From NCBI GenBank assembly GCA_942492025.1, contig CALODJ010000006.1, positions 680,713 to 744,712 of the forward strand: DNA of 64,000 nt, written 5' to 3'. A program made the position numbers and the translations under genes. Shown here in pieces: positions 17,270 through 25,553 of this stretch; within the stretch, counting starts at the first letter, position 1, and every line of letters starts with the position of its first letter. Under the pieces are notes generated by a model that saw nothing but the letters and a program-made list of their open reading frames with translations, was not told the origin of the DNA and made no database searches. The stretch is from JABDQW01 sp942492025 (lineage in GTDB: Bacteria; Pseudomonadota; Gammaproteobacteria; SZUA-229).

Positions 17270-18157
17270 TTACGAGTCCTGATAGTAATAGTCGTATTTG
17301 TGCAAGGTGTTTTTCATGAACTCCCATGCTTCGCTGTAGGAAAGTCCGCTGTTCTCAGGAATAATGATTTTTATGTAGAGCGACTTTGGATGCTTTTTCC
17401 TCAATGCCCTGAGTTTGTTGTGCAGCTCGGTTGAAGATAATGTTGTATAGTTTGTCTCACCCGCATCCTTGAAGCGGATTCTGCCCTTGCCCTTTATTTT
17501 TTCATAATTCACTTCAACGACGTACTTACCTTTGGCCGTACGAGCCGGTCTTACCAGTTTGTCATACTTGACCTTGAGGCTGCTGTAATCCGTTTCAAGA
17601 GCGTCGAGCTGCCTCAATTGTGCTTCCTTCTCTTCAGTCAGAATGGTCAGCTTGTCAACACTCGTCTTCAATTCAGTGCTCTGCTCGCGATAGCTTTTCT
17701 TGAGTTCATCCAGATCAAGAATGACCTGTTGCAACTGGCTGTCCAGACTGGCAACCTGCTGTTCGCTGCTGGACAGTGCGGCTTGCAGCGTTTGCTTATC
17801 CGACATGATGACGATGAGTTGTTGTTCCTTATCTGACAGGGCTCTGTTCAACACATCGTTGTCTTCACTCGCTTGCATAGTTTGCATGCGTAATACGGAT
17901 ATTTCGTGCTGTGCGTGCGCCAGCTGCTCCTCCAGCGTCGCATTCTCTTCGCTGGTGGAGCGGATCATCTCAGATGCTTGCTGTTCGGCGATCAGGCTGG
18001 AGCGTAACTGGTCGATCAGCTCCCAGTTTCTCACCATCAATATGACGGAGGTTATCAGGAATATCATCACAACGACTGTCATGATGTCGGTAAACGAAGG
18101 CCAGAAACTTTCGCTGCTCAGATTCCCGCTGCGCAGGTCAATGAAATCGTCGTTCAT
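17270..18157 (-). CDS. MotB/ZorB-like stator-type protein with long coiled coil
   Basis: 295 aa. Single N-terminal membrane helix preceded by FWPSFTDIM, with an Asp (residue 24) at the mouth of the helix, the position of the proton-carrying Asp of MotB/ZorB. Residues about 45-190 are a near-continuous coiled coil. The C-terminal ~90 residues (VEVNYEKIKGKGRIRF...SLYIKIIIPENSGL...EAWEFMKNTL) form a small alpha/beta domain that does not show OmpA-type peptidoglycan-binding motifs. The 4-bp gap to the upstream channel gene indicates a two-gene operon. Presumably the force-transmitting partner of that channel; function unknown. Confidence 0.7.
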   Translation of the reverse strand: MNDDFIDLRSGNLSSESFWPSFTDIMTVVVMIFLITSVILMVRNWELIDQLRSSLIAEQQASEMIRSTSEENATLEEQLAHAQHEISVLRMQTMQASEDNDVLNRALSDKEQQLIVIMSDKQTLQAALSSSEQQVASLDSQLQQVILDLDELKKSYREQSTELKTSVDKLTILTEEKEAQLRQLDALETDYSSLKVKYDKLVRPARTAKGKYVVEVNYEKIKGKGRIRFKDAGETNYTTLSSTELHNKLRALRKKHPKSLYIKIIIPENSGLSYSEAWEFMKNTLHKYDYYYQDS

Positions 18158-18161
18158 TAGC

Positions 18162-19079
18162 TCACTCGGGCAGCCTGAATCCGCTGCGCAACAGTTGTTT
18201 TATCTCATTGATGTTGCCGTCTAGATTGTCAATGCTATTAGCATAAATGCCTATCATGTTATTCATTTTTCTGCCGGCCTCTGCGAAATCTGCTTCCACC
18301 TCGCCCATATTTTGTGCAGCTTCGCGTAGTGCGCGCACCAGGTTGCCGACCTCATGCAGCATGCTGTCGGCTTGAAAAGTGAATCGTGGCATGATGTAGA
18401 GAGCCGTCGCCTGCTCAATACCACTGAGTAACTGGGTCTGCACATCAGTGACTTTAAGGTAAAAGTAGCCGAAAAAAAGGTAACAGACGATAGCTGTTGT
18501 GGTTGTCGACAAGGCGGTGGACATGCCGTGAATAACCATGCCCATATTGCCCAGGCCGTCGGCAGAATCGATGATGTTAGAGGCGCCCAGCAAGGCAATC
18601 GAAAGTGACACGATGGTACCGAATACACCGACCAGGATCAGGATGTTGCTGATGAACTTGGGCAGGCTTAAACGCGTGCTTTCTGTGGCGATCAGGGTCG
18701 ATGCCAGGGCGCTGTGATTGACAGCAACATTATGTTTGCTGATTTCAACCACGGATTTATAGCGGCGGGCGATCAGCGAATTCTTGCTGATTTTCTCTGT
18801 CGGTCGTACGTCCTCGTTGTCGACGTTTTGCAGGAATCTGGCGAGCGCGGACTCTTCCAGTGAGTAGCGCATCAATAACGAAATAATCCTGAGCAAACCT
18901 AATGCGAACAAAACCAGTATGCTGCCGTTGACAATATACCCGGTACGGGTTGCCTGGTTTCTGAAGTAGATATCAGCAATAAATTCCAGGTTAATCAGAA
19001 TGATGAGTAGGAGCAAGATGGACAGCAGGATGAGCTGTAGGAGTACCGATCGACTGTAGCTGGCCCTGAACTGTATCAT
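18162..19079 (-). CDS. MotA/TolQ/ExbB-like proton channel
   Basis: 305 aa with four predicted membrane helices: a pair near the N-terminus (about 10-32, 47-67) and a pair in the conserved MotA/ExbB part (ISNILILVGVFGTIVSLSIALLGAS, and MSTALSTTTTAIVCYLFFGYFYLKV with its Thr-rich stretch). A C-terminal cytoplasmic helix follows (VRALREAAQNMGEVEADFAEAGR). It probably forms a pentameric channel around the MotB-like protein encoded next. Not flagellar (no motility genes), and not TonB/Tol (no tonB, tolA or tolB). Confidence 0.72.
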   Translation of the reverse strand: MIQFRASYSRSVLLQLILLSILLLLIILINLEFIADIYFRNQATRTGYIVNGSILVLFALGLLRIISLLMRYSLEESALARFLQNVDNEDVRPTEKISKNSLIARRYKSVVEISKHNVAVNHSALASTLIATESTRLSLPKFISNILILVGVFGTIVSLSIALLGASNIIDSADGLGNMGMVIHGMSTALSTTTTAIVCYLFFGYFYLKVTDVQTQLLSGIEQATALYIMPRFTFQADSMLHEVGNLVRALREAAQNMGEVEADFAEAGRKMNNMIGIYANSIDNLDGNINEIKQLLRSGFRLPE

Positions 19080-19123
19080 TGGTGTTGCCCGTTATCATGA
19101 AAATTTAAGCGCATTTTACCCCC

Positions 19124-19143
19124 AGCCCGGAATTCTCACCAGT
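19124..19143. repeat. Degenerate solo MITE end
   Basis: AGCCCGGAATTCTCACCAGT, matching the family end with few changes, between the tag gene and the channel operon. Confidence 0.5.
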
Positions 19144-19199
19144 GGGCAAGATGCCATAGCGGGTAAGCTTGAAGCGTCAAACTTGACTATTTTTTTCAT

Positions 19200-19757
19200 T
19201 CAGCATTGGTGGTAGCGAAAGCAGTCCACGGTATGATCATTGACCATACCAATGGCCTGCATGAAGGCGTAGCAGATAGTGCTGCCGACGAATCTAAAAC
19301 CGCGTTTTTTTAGCTGTTTCGATAGCATGTCTGATGTTGCGGTGTGGGTTGGGATATCCTCTGTGTATTTCCATCGGTTGAGGATCGGCTTGCCATCGGT
19401 GAACTGCCAGATGAAGTCATCAAAACTGCCATATTCGTTTTGTAGTGCTAGCAGAGCTCGGGCATTCGTTATGGTCGATTCGACCTTCAGGCGGTTTCGA
19501 ATGATGCCTGGATTGCTGAGCAAGGATTCTATTTTACGCTTGTCGTACCGGGCGATCTTCTCAGCCTCAAAACCATCAAACAGAAGGTGGTAATTTTCCC
19601 GCTTTTTGAGGATGGTCGCCCAGCTGAGGCCTGCCTGGGCACCTTCCAGTGTGACAAACTCAAACAGTTTTTTGTCATCGTGCACCGGGACGCCCCATTC
19701 AGTGTCGTGGTAGTGCTGTTCCAGTTCGCTGCCCAGTGCCCAGCTGCAGCGTTGCAC
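19200..19757 (-). CDS. tag: DNA-3-methyladenine glycosylase I
   Basis: Removes 3-methyladenine from alkylated DNA. The Tag family is recognised by YHDTEWGVPVHDDKKLFE, LEGAQAGLSWATILKKR, and the zinc site built from the N-terminal Cys (RCSW) with His, plus the C-terminal NDHTVDCFRYH. Start chosen at GTG 19757 because VQRCSW lines up with the MERCGW start of E. coli Tag and gives 185 aa; a TTG at 19790 would overlap the preceding gene by 29 bp. Confidence 0.92.
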   Translation of the reverse strand: MQRCSWALGSELEQHYHDTEWGVPVHDDKKLFEFVTLEGAQAGLSWATILKKRENYHLLFDGFEAEKIARYDKRKIESLLSNPGIIRNRLKVESTITNARALLALQNEYGSFDDFIWQFTDGKPILNRWKYTEDIPTHTATSDMLSKQLKKRGFRFVGSTICYAFMQAIGMVNDHTVDCFRYHQC

Positions 19758-19761
19758 GGTA

Positions 19762-20307
19762 TCAGAAGTCGGCACGTTGACGCTTGCCAAAATTGATGCC
19801 TATCGACAATCGGTCAGTTGTGCTGGTGTTTTCACTGACTTCGTGCACCACATCGGGCGCAAAAAAAACAAAAAGTCCTTGCTGCGGAGTGATGCTGTAT
19901 GGATTATTGTCGGCATGGATGATCAGCTGGCCCGAGTCTGGCGGTACTGAAACATAAAAAACAGCCGATAACAGTTCATCATCATCATCGTGGCTGTGTG
20001 GCGTCGTGACCGCACCGGGTGGCATGTGGTTGAACCAGCAACCTGCCTGCAGATCATCGATGCCCAGAATACGGCTGGCATGATCACAGGCTTGATCGAG
20101 CAAGTCGGTGATTTGTGGAATGTGTTCGCTCGTCAGGTAGATATTTTCATAGCGGCCGTTGAACAGGTGGGTGCGTCTGATATCGGTGTTCTTTCGATGA
20201 CTCATGAAGCCGCGCAGTAGCGCCGTAGTGAGCATGCCGGCCCGGCGGCTGAATACGAGATGAACGTTGGCAGGCAGATCGGTGCTGGCAGCATCATGCA
20301 GGCTCAT
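19762..20307 (-). CDS. 2-oxoglutarate/Fe(II) oxygenase-like protein
   Basis: 181 aa. A double-stranded beta-helix fold is suggested by an HxD...H...R facial triad: HSHDDDDELLSAVFYVSVP, then FFAPDVVHEVSENTSTTDRLSIGINF. This is the pattern of the 2OG-Fe(II) oxygenase families that hydroxylate proteins or small molecules; the substrate is unknown. The start overlaps the stop of the preceding exported protein at 20307 and the stop sits just before tag. Confidence 0.65.
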   Translation of the reverse strand: MSLHDAASTDLPANVHLVFSRRAGMLTTALLRGFMSHRKNTDIRRTHLFNGRYENIYLTSEHIPQITDLLDQACDHASRILGIDDLQAGCWFNHMPPGAVTTPHSHDDDDELLSAVFYVSVPPDSGQLIIHADNNPYSITPQQGLFVFFAPDVVHEVSENTSTTDRLSIGINFGKRQRADF

Positions 20308-20954
20308 TAGTCAATCACCAGGTTTCTGAGTTGACTGCTGAACATTGAATCCGTGTTGTCACCATCGGCCATGATCCACAGGCCAACAATTTGTTGAGCC
20401 TCAGGGAATACATAGAAAGCCTGCTGCCAGTCATTGTTCATCGGGCGACTCGGCACCGATATCATATCGATGTTCGAGCTGAACGGGCTGCTCCAGATTT
20501 CGCCTGGAGCGTGCCAGGCGTCCGGGATCAGGTAGATCATCTTGTCGGAAGGGAATTCCAGTGTATTTCTTACCTGCTTTACCCAGTGCGGCAACAGTAA
20601 CTCAGGTACCTGCTCTGGCTCTCCGCTGAGGATCAGGCCAATGCGAAGCCAGGCGTCATCACCCTCCCGGGTTTTTTCCTGCGCGATGCTGCCTTTATTT
20701 AGCTTGCCGTGTGCTTTCCACTCAAAAGATACCGTTCGCACTGCTTTGATTGCGTCGAATGCCAGCAATAAAAAAGATGAGCTGTTGTTGACATCAAAAT
20801 GTATCGTATCCTGGTTGAAATTGATCAGCGTCGGCTGGATGCGCCTGAAATGCACATGCTCAAAATCGTCTTCATCGAGTACAATTTGCCCGGCCATTGT
20901 CTGTGTCACCGCGAGCCATAACGTAAGGGGCAGTAAGCGTAATTTTGTCCGCAT
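20307..20954 (-). CDS. Exported protein, weakly DUF3047-like
   Basis: 215 aa with a signal peptide (ending QTMAGQ). Two features recall DUF3047 proteins: a Ser-rich strand with aliphatic residues (NNSSSFLLLAFDAIK) and the SFEWKAHGKLN core. The similarity is by eye only. It ends with a LWIMADGDNTDS strand. Probably periplasmic; role unknown. Stop/start overlap with the 2OG-oxygenase-like gene implies one operon. Confidence 0.6.
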   Translation of the reverse strand: MRTKLRLLPLTLWLAVTQTMAGQIVLDEDDFEHVHFRRIQPTLINFNQDTIHFDVNNSSSFLLLAFDAIKAVRTVSFEWKAHGKLNKGSIAQEKTREGDDAWLRIGLILSGEPEQVPELLLPHWVKQVRNTLEFPSDKMIYLIPDAWHAPGEIWSSPFSSNIDMISVPSRPMNNDWQQAFYVFPEAQQIVGLWIMADGDNTDSMFSSQLRNLVID

Positions 20955-21056
20955 GCCCGTCAGAGCGGTTTGTGCTGGTATAAGTTCCCTGCCTGCGTTG
21001 CCCGGCAGTTGGGGGCGTGGATCAGGCGAGGACAGGCTGACAGGCGTGAAACCGGT

Positions 21057-21533
21057 TTATCGATAGATAATATTACGGAGTTTTTTAACCAGCGCTTCCT
21101 TGTCGTCCTTGCTCAGGAATGAACCCAGCTCGAGTTCCTTGCCATGTGATCGAATGACAATTTGATCGGGGTGACCACGGTGCCTGGGCTTCCTGACGAA
21201 TATTTTGGCCCAGGTCCTGTGATACTCCCAGGACTTTTCGGCAAAGGTGCGGCCCTGCTCGATGACAACCTTGTCCGGGCTGAATTTGATGACTTCAGTC
21301 TGTATATTTGAACGAGCACAAAGATACAGGCAACCTAACAACAGCAGTACCTCCAGACCCGAAAAGGGCGCAATCAACCACAGGCCCTGCAACAGGAAAA
21401 ATGTCGAAATGAGCAGCCCTATCAATGCAAGCGAGGCAACCACCAGCATATTAAAACGCCACGTTGCCGAATTGTTCGGTCGCAATACGATGTAGCCGTT
21501 TCCGGTATCTGGGTTGAATTCAGAATACACCAT
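21057..21533 (-). CDS. DUF2244 membrane protein
   Basis: 158 aa with two adjacent membrane helices (about 29-50 and 55-72), then a soluble beta-rich domain with RTFAEKSWEYHRTWAKIFVRKP and the C-terminal ELGSFLSKDDKEALVKKL. This matches the DUF2244 family, which is often near cytochrome oxidase genes; here a UreH-like/TauE pair lies just upstream. Function unknown. Confidence 0.8.
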   Translation of the reverse strand: MVYSEFNPDTGNGYIVLRPNNSATWRFNMLVVASLALIGLLISTFFLLQGLWLIAPFSGLEVLLLLGCLYLCARSNIQTEVIKFSPDKVVIEQGRTFAEKSWEYHRTWAKIFVRKPRHRGHPDQIVIRSHGKELELGSFLSKDDKEALVKKLRNIIYR

Positions 21534-21600
21534 GTCTGAATATTACCATTCAAGCAGGATAAATAACCCCAGTGTCTAGCTGGTTTTGCTAGGCAGTCAG

Positions 21601-22566
21601 TTACAAATTATGCTTTTTGAGGCGATAAAGAAAAGCATCGCGCGTCAGACCAAGCAGCCGAGCAGCTTCGCTTTTATTGCCGTTGGTGTATTCAAGTGCT
21701 TGTTGTATCAGGTCAATTTCGAGTGACTCCATGTCGATTCCTTGTTCCGGTAGCTCGAAGCCCGAGCTGCCTGGCTGACTTTTGGCTGTTTCGAGATTAA
21801 TTGGCAGATGTTCAGCCGGGACTTCCTGCCCCGGCAGCAAGGCCGAAATATGCTCACAGATATTGCGCAGCTCACGAATATTGCCGGGCCAGTTGTATTT
21901 CCTCATCAGTTCGAGCGCGTCCTGCGTCAGCTTTGATGCTTCGGACTGGTTGCGTTCAGCCGCCAGCTGCAGAAAATGCACGGCCAGTTCGCCAATGTCG
22001 CGTTTACGCTCGCGTAACGGCGGTAATTGCATGGGTACGATGTTCAGCCTGTAGAACAGGTCCTGCCTGAAATGGCCGCTGTCGACCATTTGCATCAGGT
22101 TGCGGTTGGTGGCTGCGATAATGCGCACATCGACAATTTCGAGTTCAGCAGTGCCCAGGCGCTGGCATTCACCGTGCTCGATAAAACGCAGTAATTTCGC
22201 TTGTATCGACAGTGGGAGCTCGCCAATTTCGTCAAGAAACAGCGTGCCCTGGTGGGCTTTTTGAACCAGGCCCTGTCGGCGTTCATGGGCGCCGGTAAAA
22301 GCGCCTTGTTCGTGTCCGAATAGCAGGGATTCGACCAGTTCGAGGGGTAGGGCGGCGCAGTTGACGACAATAAAAGGTTGTTCTGCGCGCAAACTGGCTG
22401 ACTGGATCTCCTGTGCCAGCAGTTCCTTACCGGTACCGGTTTCGCCTTCGATCAGGATATGCACATCCGCGGCGGCAGCAATCTGGGCGGTGCGAATAAC
22501 AGCCTCCATCGCCGGCGATCGACCGAGCAACGATTTGAACGCCTGTTTGTTATTTGTCGACGGCAT
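21601..22566 (-). CDS. Sigma-54-dependent transcriptional activator without sensor domain
   Basis: 321 aa from ATG 22566, whose ATG overlaps the TAA of the upstream membrane protein (TAATG). AAA+ domain with Walker A GETGTGKE (41-48), the sigma-54 contact loop GAFTGA (about 88-93) and Walker B GTLFLDEIGEL; arginine finger region FRQDLFYRLN; C-terminal Fis-type helix-turn-helix NKSEAARLLGLTRDAFLYRLKKH. There is no receiver, GAF or PAS domain, so, as in PspF, control must come from a partner protein. The frame continues upstream, but inside the membrane gene on another frame. Its targets are not evident. Confidence 0.88.
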   Translation of the reverse strand: MPSTNNKQAFKSLLGRSPAMEAVIRTAQIAAAADVHILIEGETGTGKELLAQEIQSASLRAEQPFIVVNCAALPLELVESLLFGHEQGAFTGAHERRQGLVQKAHQGTLFLDEIGELPLSIQAKLLRFIEHGECQRLGTAELEIVDVRIIAATNRNLMQMVDSGHFRQDLFYRLNIVPMQLPPLRERKRDIGELAVHFLQLAAERNQSEASKLTQDALELMRKYNWPGNIRELRNICEHISALLPGQEVPAEHLPINLETAKSQPGSSGFELPEQGIDMESLEIDLIQQALEYTNGNKSEAARLLGLTRDAFLYRLKKHNL

Positions 22567-23276
22567 TAATGGTGGTGTAAGCCGTGTGTATGCTCGCCCA
22601 TGGGTATGAACAGGCTGCCGATTGCCATCGCGATTATCAGTAGGCCGACAAGCTGACGGGCAGTCGTGGAACGGGCGAATCGCGTTAGCCAGGAGGTCAT
22701 GAAACCGGTTGCCAGCAGTGTTGGCAGTGTACCAACACCAAAGGCGAGCATGGTCAGTGCTCCCTGGACCGCATTGCCGGCCGTGAGTGCCCAGACCAGC
22801 ACAAAGTACACCAGGCCGCAAGGCAGCCAGCCCCAGATCACGCCATAGGCCAGCGCCTTAGGCAGTGACGTCACGGGCAACAGGCTGCGGCCAACGGGTT
22901 CCAGTTTCTTCCATACCGGCACGCCTATTTTTTCGACAATGGCAAGCTGGGGCAGCCAGCCCGCCAGGTAGAGCCCGATCGCAATCATCATCGCTACGCC
23001 AATGGCGCGTAAAATAGTATGTCCATGATCAAGACCGGCCGATGTCAGCACGCCGGTTCCGATGGCGCCGGCGACAAGGCCGGCAATGCTGTAGCTGATG
23101 ATGCGGCCGATGTTGTAGCTGGTGACGAACAGCAGCATGCGAGGTTTGTGGTTGCGAATCTCCATCGGCAGGCTCAGGCTGAGCGCGCCGATGATGCCCC
23201 CGCACATACCGACACAGTGTATGGTGCTGAACAACCCCAGTAAAAATGCAGAGGTATAGGTAACAGGATTATCCAT
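22566..23276 (-). CDS. TauE/SafE - UreH-like membrane protein with His-rich tail (copy 1)
   Basis: 236 aa, about six membrane helices. Signature segments FSTIHCVGMCGGIIGALSLSLP and WGWLPCGLVYFVLVWAL place it in the UreH-like/DsbD-like branch of the sulfite exporter TauE/SafE group, whose members are linked to metal delivery or heme-copper oxidase assembly. The last residues are His-rich (EHTHGLHHH), which suggests metal handling. Paralogous to the next gene at 23365-24126 (same segments and order), so this is a tandem duplication. Coupled to the sigma-54 activator by TAATG. Confidence 0.8.
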   Translation of the reverse strand: MDNPVTYTSAFLLGLFSTIHCVGMCGGIIGALSLSLPMEIRNHKPRMLLFVTSYNIGRIISYSIAGLVAGAIGTGVLTSAGLDHGHTILRAIGVAMMIAIGLYLAGWLPQLAIVEKIGVPVWKKLEPVGRSLLPVTSLPKALAYGVIWGWLPCGLVYFVLVWALTAGNAVQGALTMLAFGVGTLPTLLATGFMTSWLTRFARSTTARQLVGLLIIAMAIGSLFIPMGEHTHGLHHH

Positions 23277-23364
23277 GGATCAACATGCCTATAGAATACA
23301 AATCGTCTAATTTACCACAGAGCGATGCGCGCCGACGTCCCACTGGACCACGCCCGTTCTGTGA

Positions 23365-24126
23365 CTAGTGCTGGCGATGATTCATGGAGTCCAGACGACT
23401 GTGCATGTTCTCATTCATGCCATCGTGACCATGCATACCCTTGTGCCCCATGGGTATCATCAACGTCGCTATGGCCATCACTATCACAGAGGCACCGACG
23501 ATTTGACGGGTGAGCGGTGACTGGGTGAAACGTTTTAGCCAGGTGGCAGCAAGACCGGCCGTGAGCAATGATGGCAGCGTACCCAGGCCAAAGGCGGCCA
23601 TCGTCATCGCGCCCTGGGCGGCGCTACCGGACGTCAGCGCCCAGACCAGAACAAAGTAGACCATTCCGCAAGGCAACCAGCCCCAGACCAGGCCGTATAG
23701 CATGGCTTTGGGCAAACTGTTGACCGGAACCAGTTTCCGCCCGATCGGCTCCAGTAATTTCCACAAGGGTTTGCCGATACGTTCGACTTTTGACAGTTGC
23801 GGCAGCCAGCCGGCCAGATACAGGCCGATTGCGATCATCATCACAACGCCGGTGTGTCTTAGGATCGATGGTCCATCTGACATATCGGTGTAGGCGGCGG
23901 CTTTGGCGCCTAAATAACCGACAATCATGCCAGCGAATGAATAACTGATAATTCGACCGATGTTGTAGGTCGTGACAAAGCTGAGCAGTCTGCCGCGATG
24001 CATACGCACGCGTTCTGGCAGGCTCAGGCTGAGTGCGCCAATAATGCCGCCACACATGCCGAGGCAGTGTACGGTGCTGAAAAGGCCGAGAATAAACGCT
24101 GCGATGATACCTTGAGATGATTCCAT
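23365..24126 (-). CDS. TauE/SafE - UreH-like membrane protein with Met/His-rich tail (copy 2)
   Basis: 253 aa, close paralogue of the neighbouring copy: FSTVHCLGMCGGIIGALSLSLP, YNIGRIISYSFAGM and WGWLPCGMVYFVLVWAL. The C-terminal tail is longer and rich in Met, His and Asp (MGHKGMHGHDGMNENMHS), a composition typical of copper-binding tails. Divergence between the two tails, with the membrane core conserved, suggests different metals or partners. First gene of a likely three-gene unit ending with the sigma-54 activator. Confidence 0.8.
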   Translation of the reverse strand: MESSQGIIAAFILGLFSTVHCLGMCGGIIGALSLSLPERVRMHRGRLLSFVTTYNIGRIISYSFAGMIVGYLGAKAAAYTDMSDGPSILRHTGVVMMIAIGLYLAGWLPQLSKVERIGKPLWKLLEPIGRKLVPVNSLPKAMLYGLVWGWLPCGMVYFVLVWALTSGSAAQGAMTMAAFGLGTLPSLLTAGLAATWLKRFTQSPLTRQIVGASVIVMAIATLMIPMGHKGMHGHDGMNENMHSRLDSMNHRQH

Positions 24127-24249
24127 GGGTGTGTCCGGAATGTGTAAAAAGACTCAGTCTAACGCTGGAGATGGAACTGAGCCATGATTTATATCAGATA
24201 TTGTTAATATTCTTATAAATCAGCGCGAATATTAGCGCGGAATGTCACC

Positions 24250-24280
24250 TCCCGTGATCCTGGTGAGAAATGCGGGCTAG
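24250..24280. repeat. Partial MITE end
   Basis: CCCGTGATCCTGGTGAGAAA followed by TGCGGGCTAG is identical to the outer ~30 bp of the full MITE. The CTAG at 24277-24280 gives the TAG stop of the methyltransferase gene on the minus strand. No opposite end was found. Confidence 0.75.
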
Positions 24281-25551
24281 CGCTTATGACCCCACACGGC
24301 GTAGACCGGATCAGACAGGGTGAGCTGGTCGGCGTATTTATCGTTATGCGGGCGGGGGAGTCCGCGCAATGAATAACTGTGCAGCTTCTCAAGACTGCCG
24401 TCCTCGATGAAATGTTCCAGTACCATGCCGATGCGTTCAAATTCATGCGCAGTACCCCAGGCCTTGATCGCTTTTGGTGGAAACCAGCGATTGGAAAACG
24501 TGATCACCAGCGGGGCGCCGGTTTTGAGTATTCGCACTAGTTCACTGAATACTTGCCGGGGTGAAGTCAAGTATTCAATCGAGGCGGTGCAGGCGATGCC
24601 GTCAAAGGTCGCATCGTCGAATGGCAGACACGGTTGCTGGTTGAGGTCGTGTACCCGTGTTGCGGAAAGCATCGGATTCTGTTCGAGCTCATGCTGATTC
24701 ATGCCCAGACCGGTAATCCGTGCCCGCGAGAGTTCCTCAGGAAAGTGAGAAACCCAGCTCGACATCAGGTCCAGTATATGGCCATCATGGGGCAGCAGCT
24801 GCCGGTACAGCTCACCGATCTGCAGCGAACAGCTTCTATCGAGGTGATCGACCAGTCTCGGCCTGGCATAGAATGCATCATCCGGTGTTTCATCCTGTCT
24901 GGAAAAGGCGTCATCGCTCCAGAAGTCGGTGGCATAATCGTTATAGCGTGCCTGCATGCCAGGGCCATTATGGGTCAATTGTTCGACGATGTCGTTACAG
25001 CGACCGCCGTGTTCCTGGCCGCCGTCCCAGATCTGGATAATGTCTGTCTCGACATTGAGCGCTTTTGTTGCCAGCGGGTGATTGAAATCCGTGGTAATTG
25101 AGTCGTCATCCAGGCCTGTTATGCGGCAGGGCTGGTAATTTGAGCGGTTATTTCCAGGGATGTTTTCAAATATGCCCTGGGGATAGAAGCGGCCCAGTCT
25201 CGGTTCCAGCCGGATCCGAGAGGTGAAGTGCCGATTGAACTGCTGCGATCTAACGCGATGAACAGCGGCGGTTGTAAACCCGGGCAGGACCTCGCCAGCA
25301 CCGAAGCTGTGAACAAGACGGGTGCCTGCGCTGGTGCCTTCGAGCTGCATATCGATCTCGGGAGGAAAGAAATCACGCCAGATATTGATGTTATCGATAA
25401 ACTGACTGTCGATATGGGTGGCGTAGTCCGATGCCCAGTAAACTGAAAAATGCGCACTGATTTTCGATGTGCGCGTTATCGTGTCCTGGTATGGCTTACT
25501 GGCGTCATCGTCCGCGAGCTCTGCGGCCAGGGTGAAATGCGGTGTTTTCAT
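24277..25551 (-). CDS. SlyD/FKBP-like domain fused to a SAM methyltransferase
   Basis: 424 aa from ATG 25551. The N-terminal ~190 residues end in a SlyD/FKBP-like module: RLEPRLGRFYPQGIFENIPG, CRITGLDDDSITTDFNHPLA and a closing hydrophobic strand, as in the DxNHPLAGK motif of SlyD. The C-terminal ~200 residues are a class I methyltransferase: HILDLMSSWVSHFPEEL (motif I region), VHDLNQQPCLPFDDATFDGIACTASIEYL (motifs II-III), ELVRILKTGAPLVITFSNRWFP (motif IV). This pairing is uncommon and the substrate is unknown. It lies 2 bp after rimO and ends at a repeat-supplied stop. Confidence 0.72.
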   Translation of the reverse strand: MKTPHFTLAAELADDDASKPYQDTITRTSKISAHFSVYWASDYATHIDSQFIDNINIWRDFFPPEIDMQLEGTSAGTRLVHSFGAGEVLPGFTTAAVHRVRSQQFNRHFTSRIRLEPRLGRFYPQGIFENIPGNNRSNYQPCRITGLDDDSITTDFNHPLATKALNVETDIIQIWDGGQEHGGRCNDIVEQLTHNGPGMQARYNDYATDFWSDDAFSRQDETPDDAFYARPRLVDHLDRSCSLQIGELYRQLLPHDGHILDLMSSWVSHFPEELSRARITGLGMNQHELEQNPMLSATRVHDLNQQPCLPFDDATFDGIACTASIEYLTSPRQVFSELVRILKTGAPLVITFSNRWFPPKAIKAWGTAHEFERIGMVLEHFIEDGSLEKLHSYSLRGLPRPHNDKYADQLTLSDPVYAVWGHKR

Positions 25552-25553
25552 AG

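Noticed and set aside
17270..19079. Zorya defence system
   Set aside because: Only a MotA-like and a MotB-like gene are present. There is no ZorC, ZorD or ZorE, and the MotB-like protein lacks the OmpA-type domain of ZorB.
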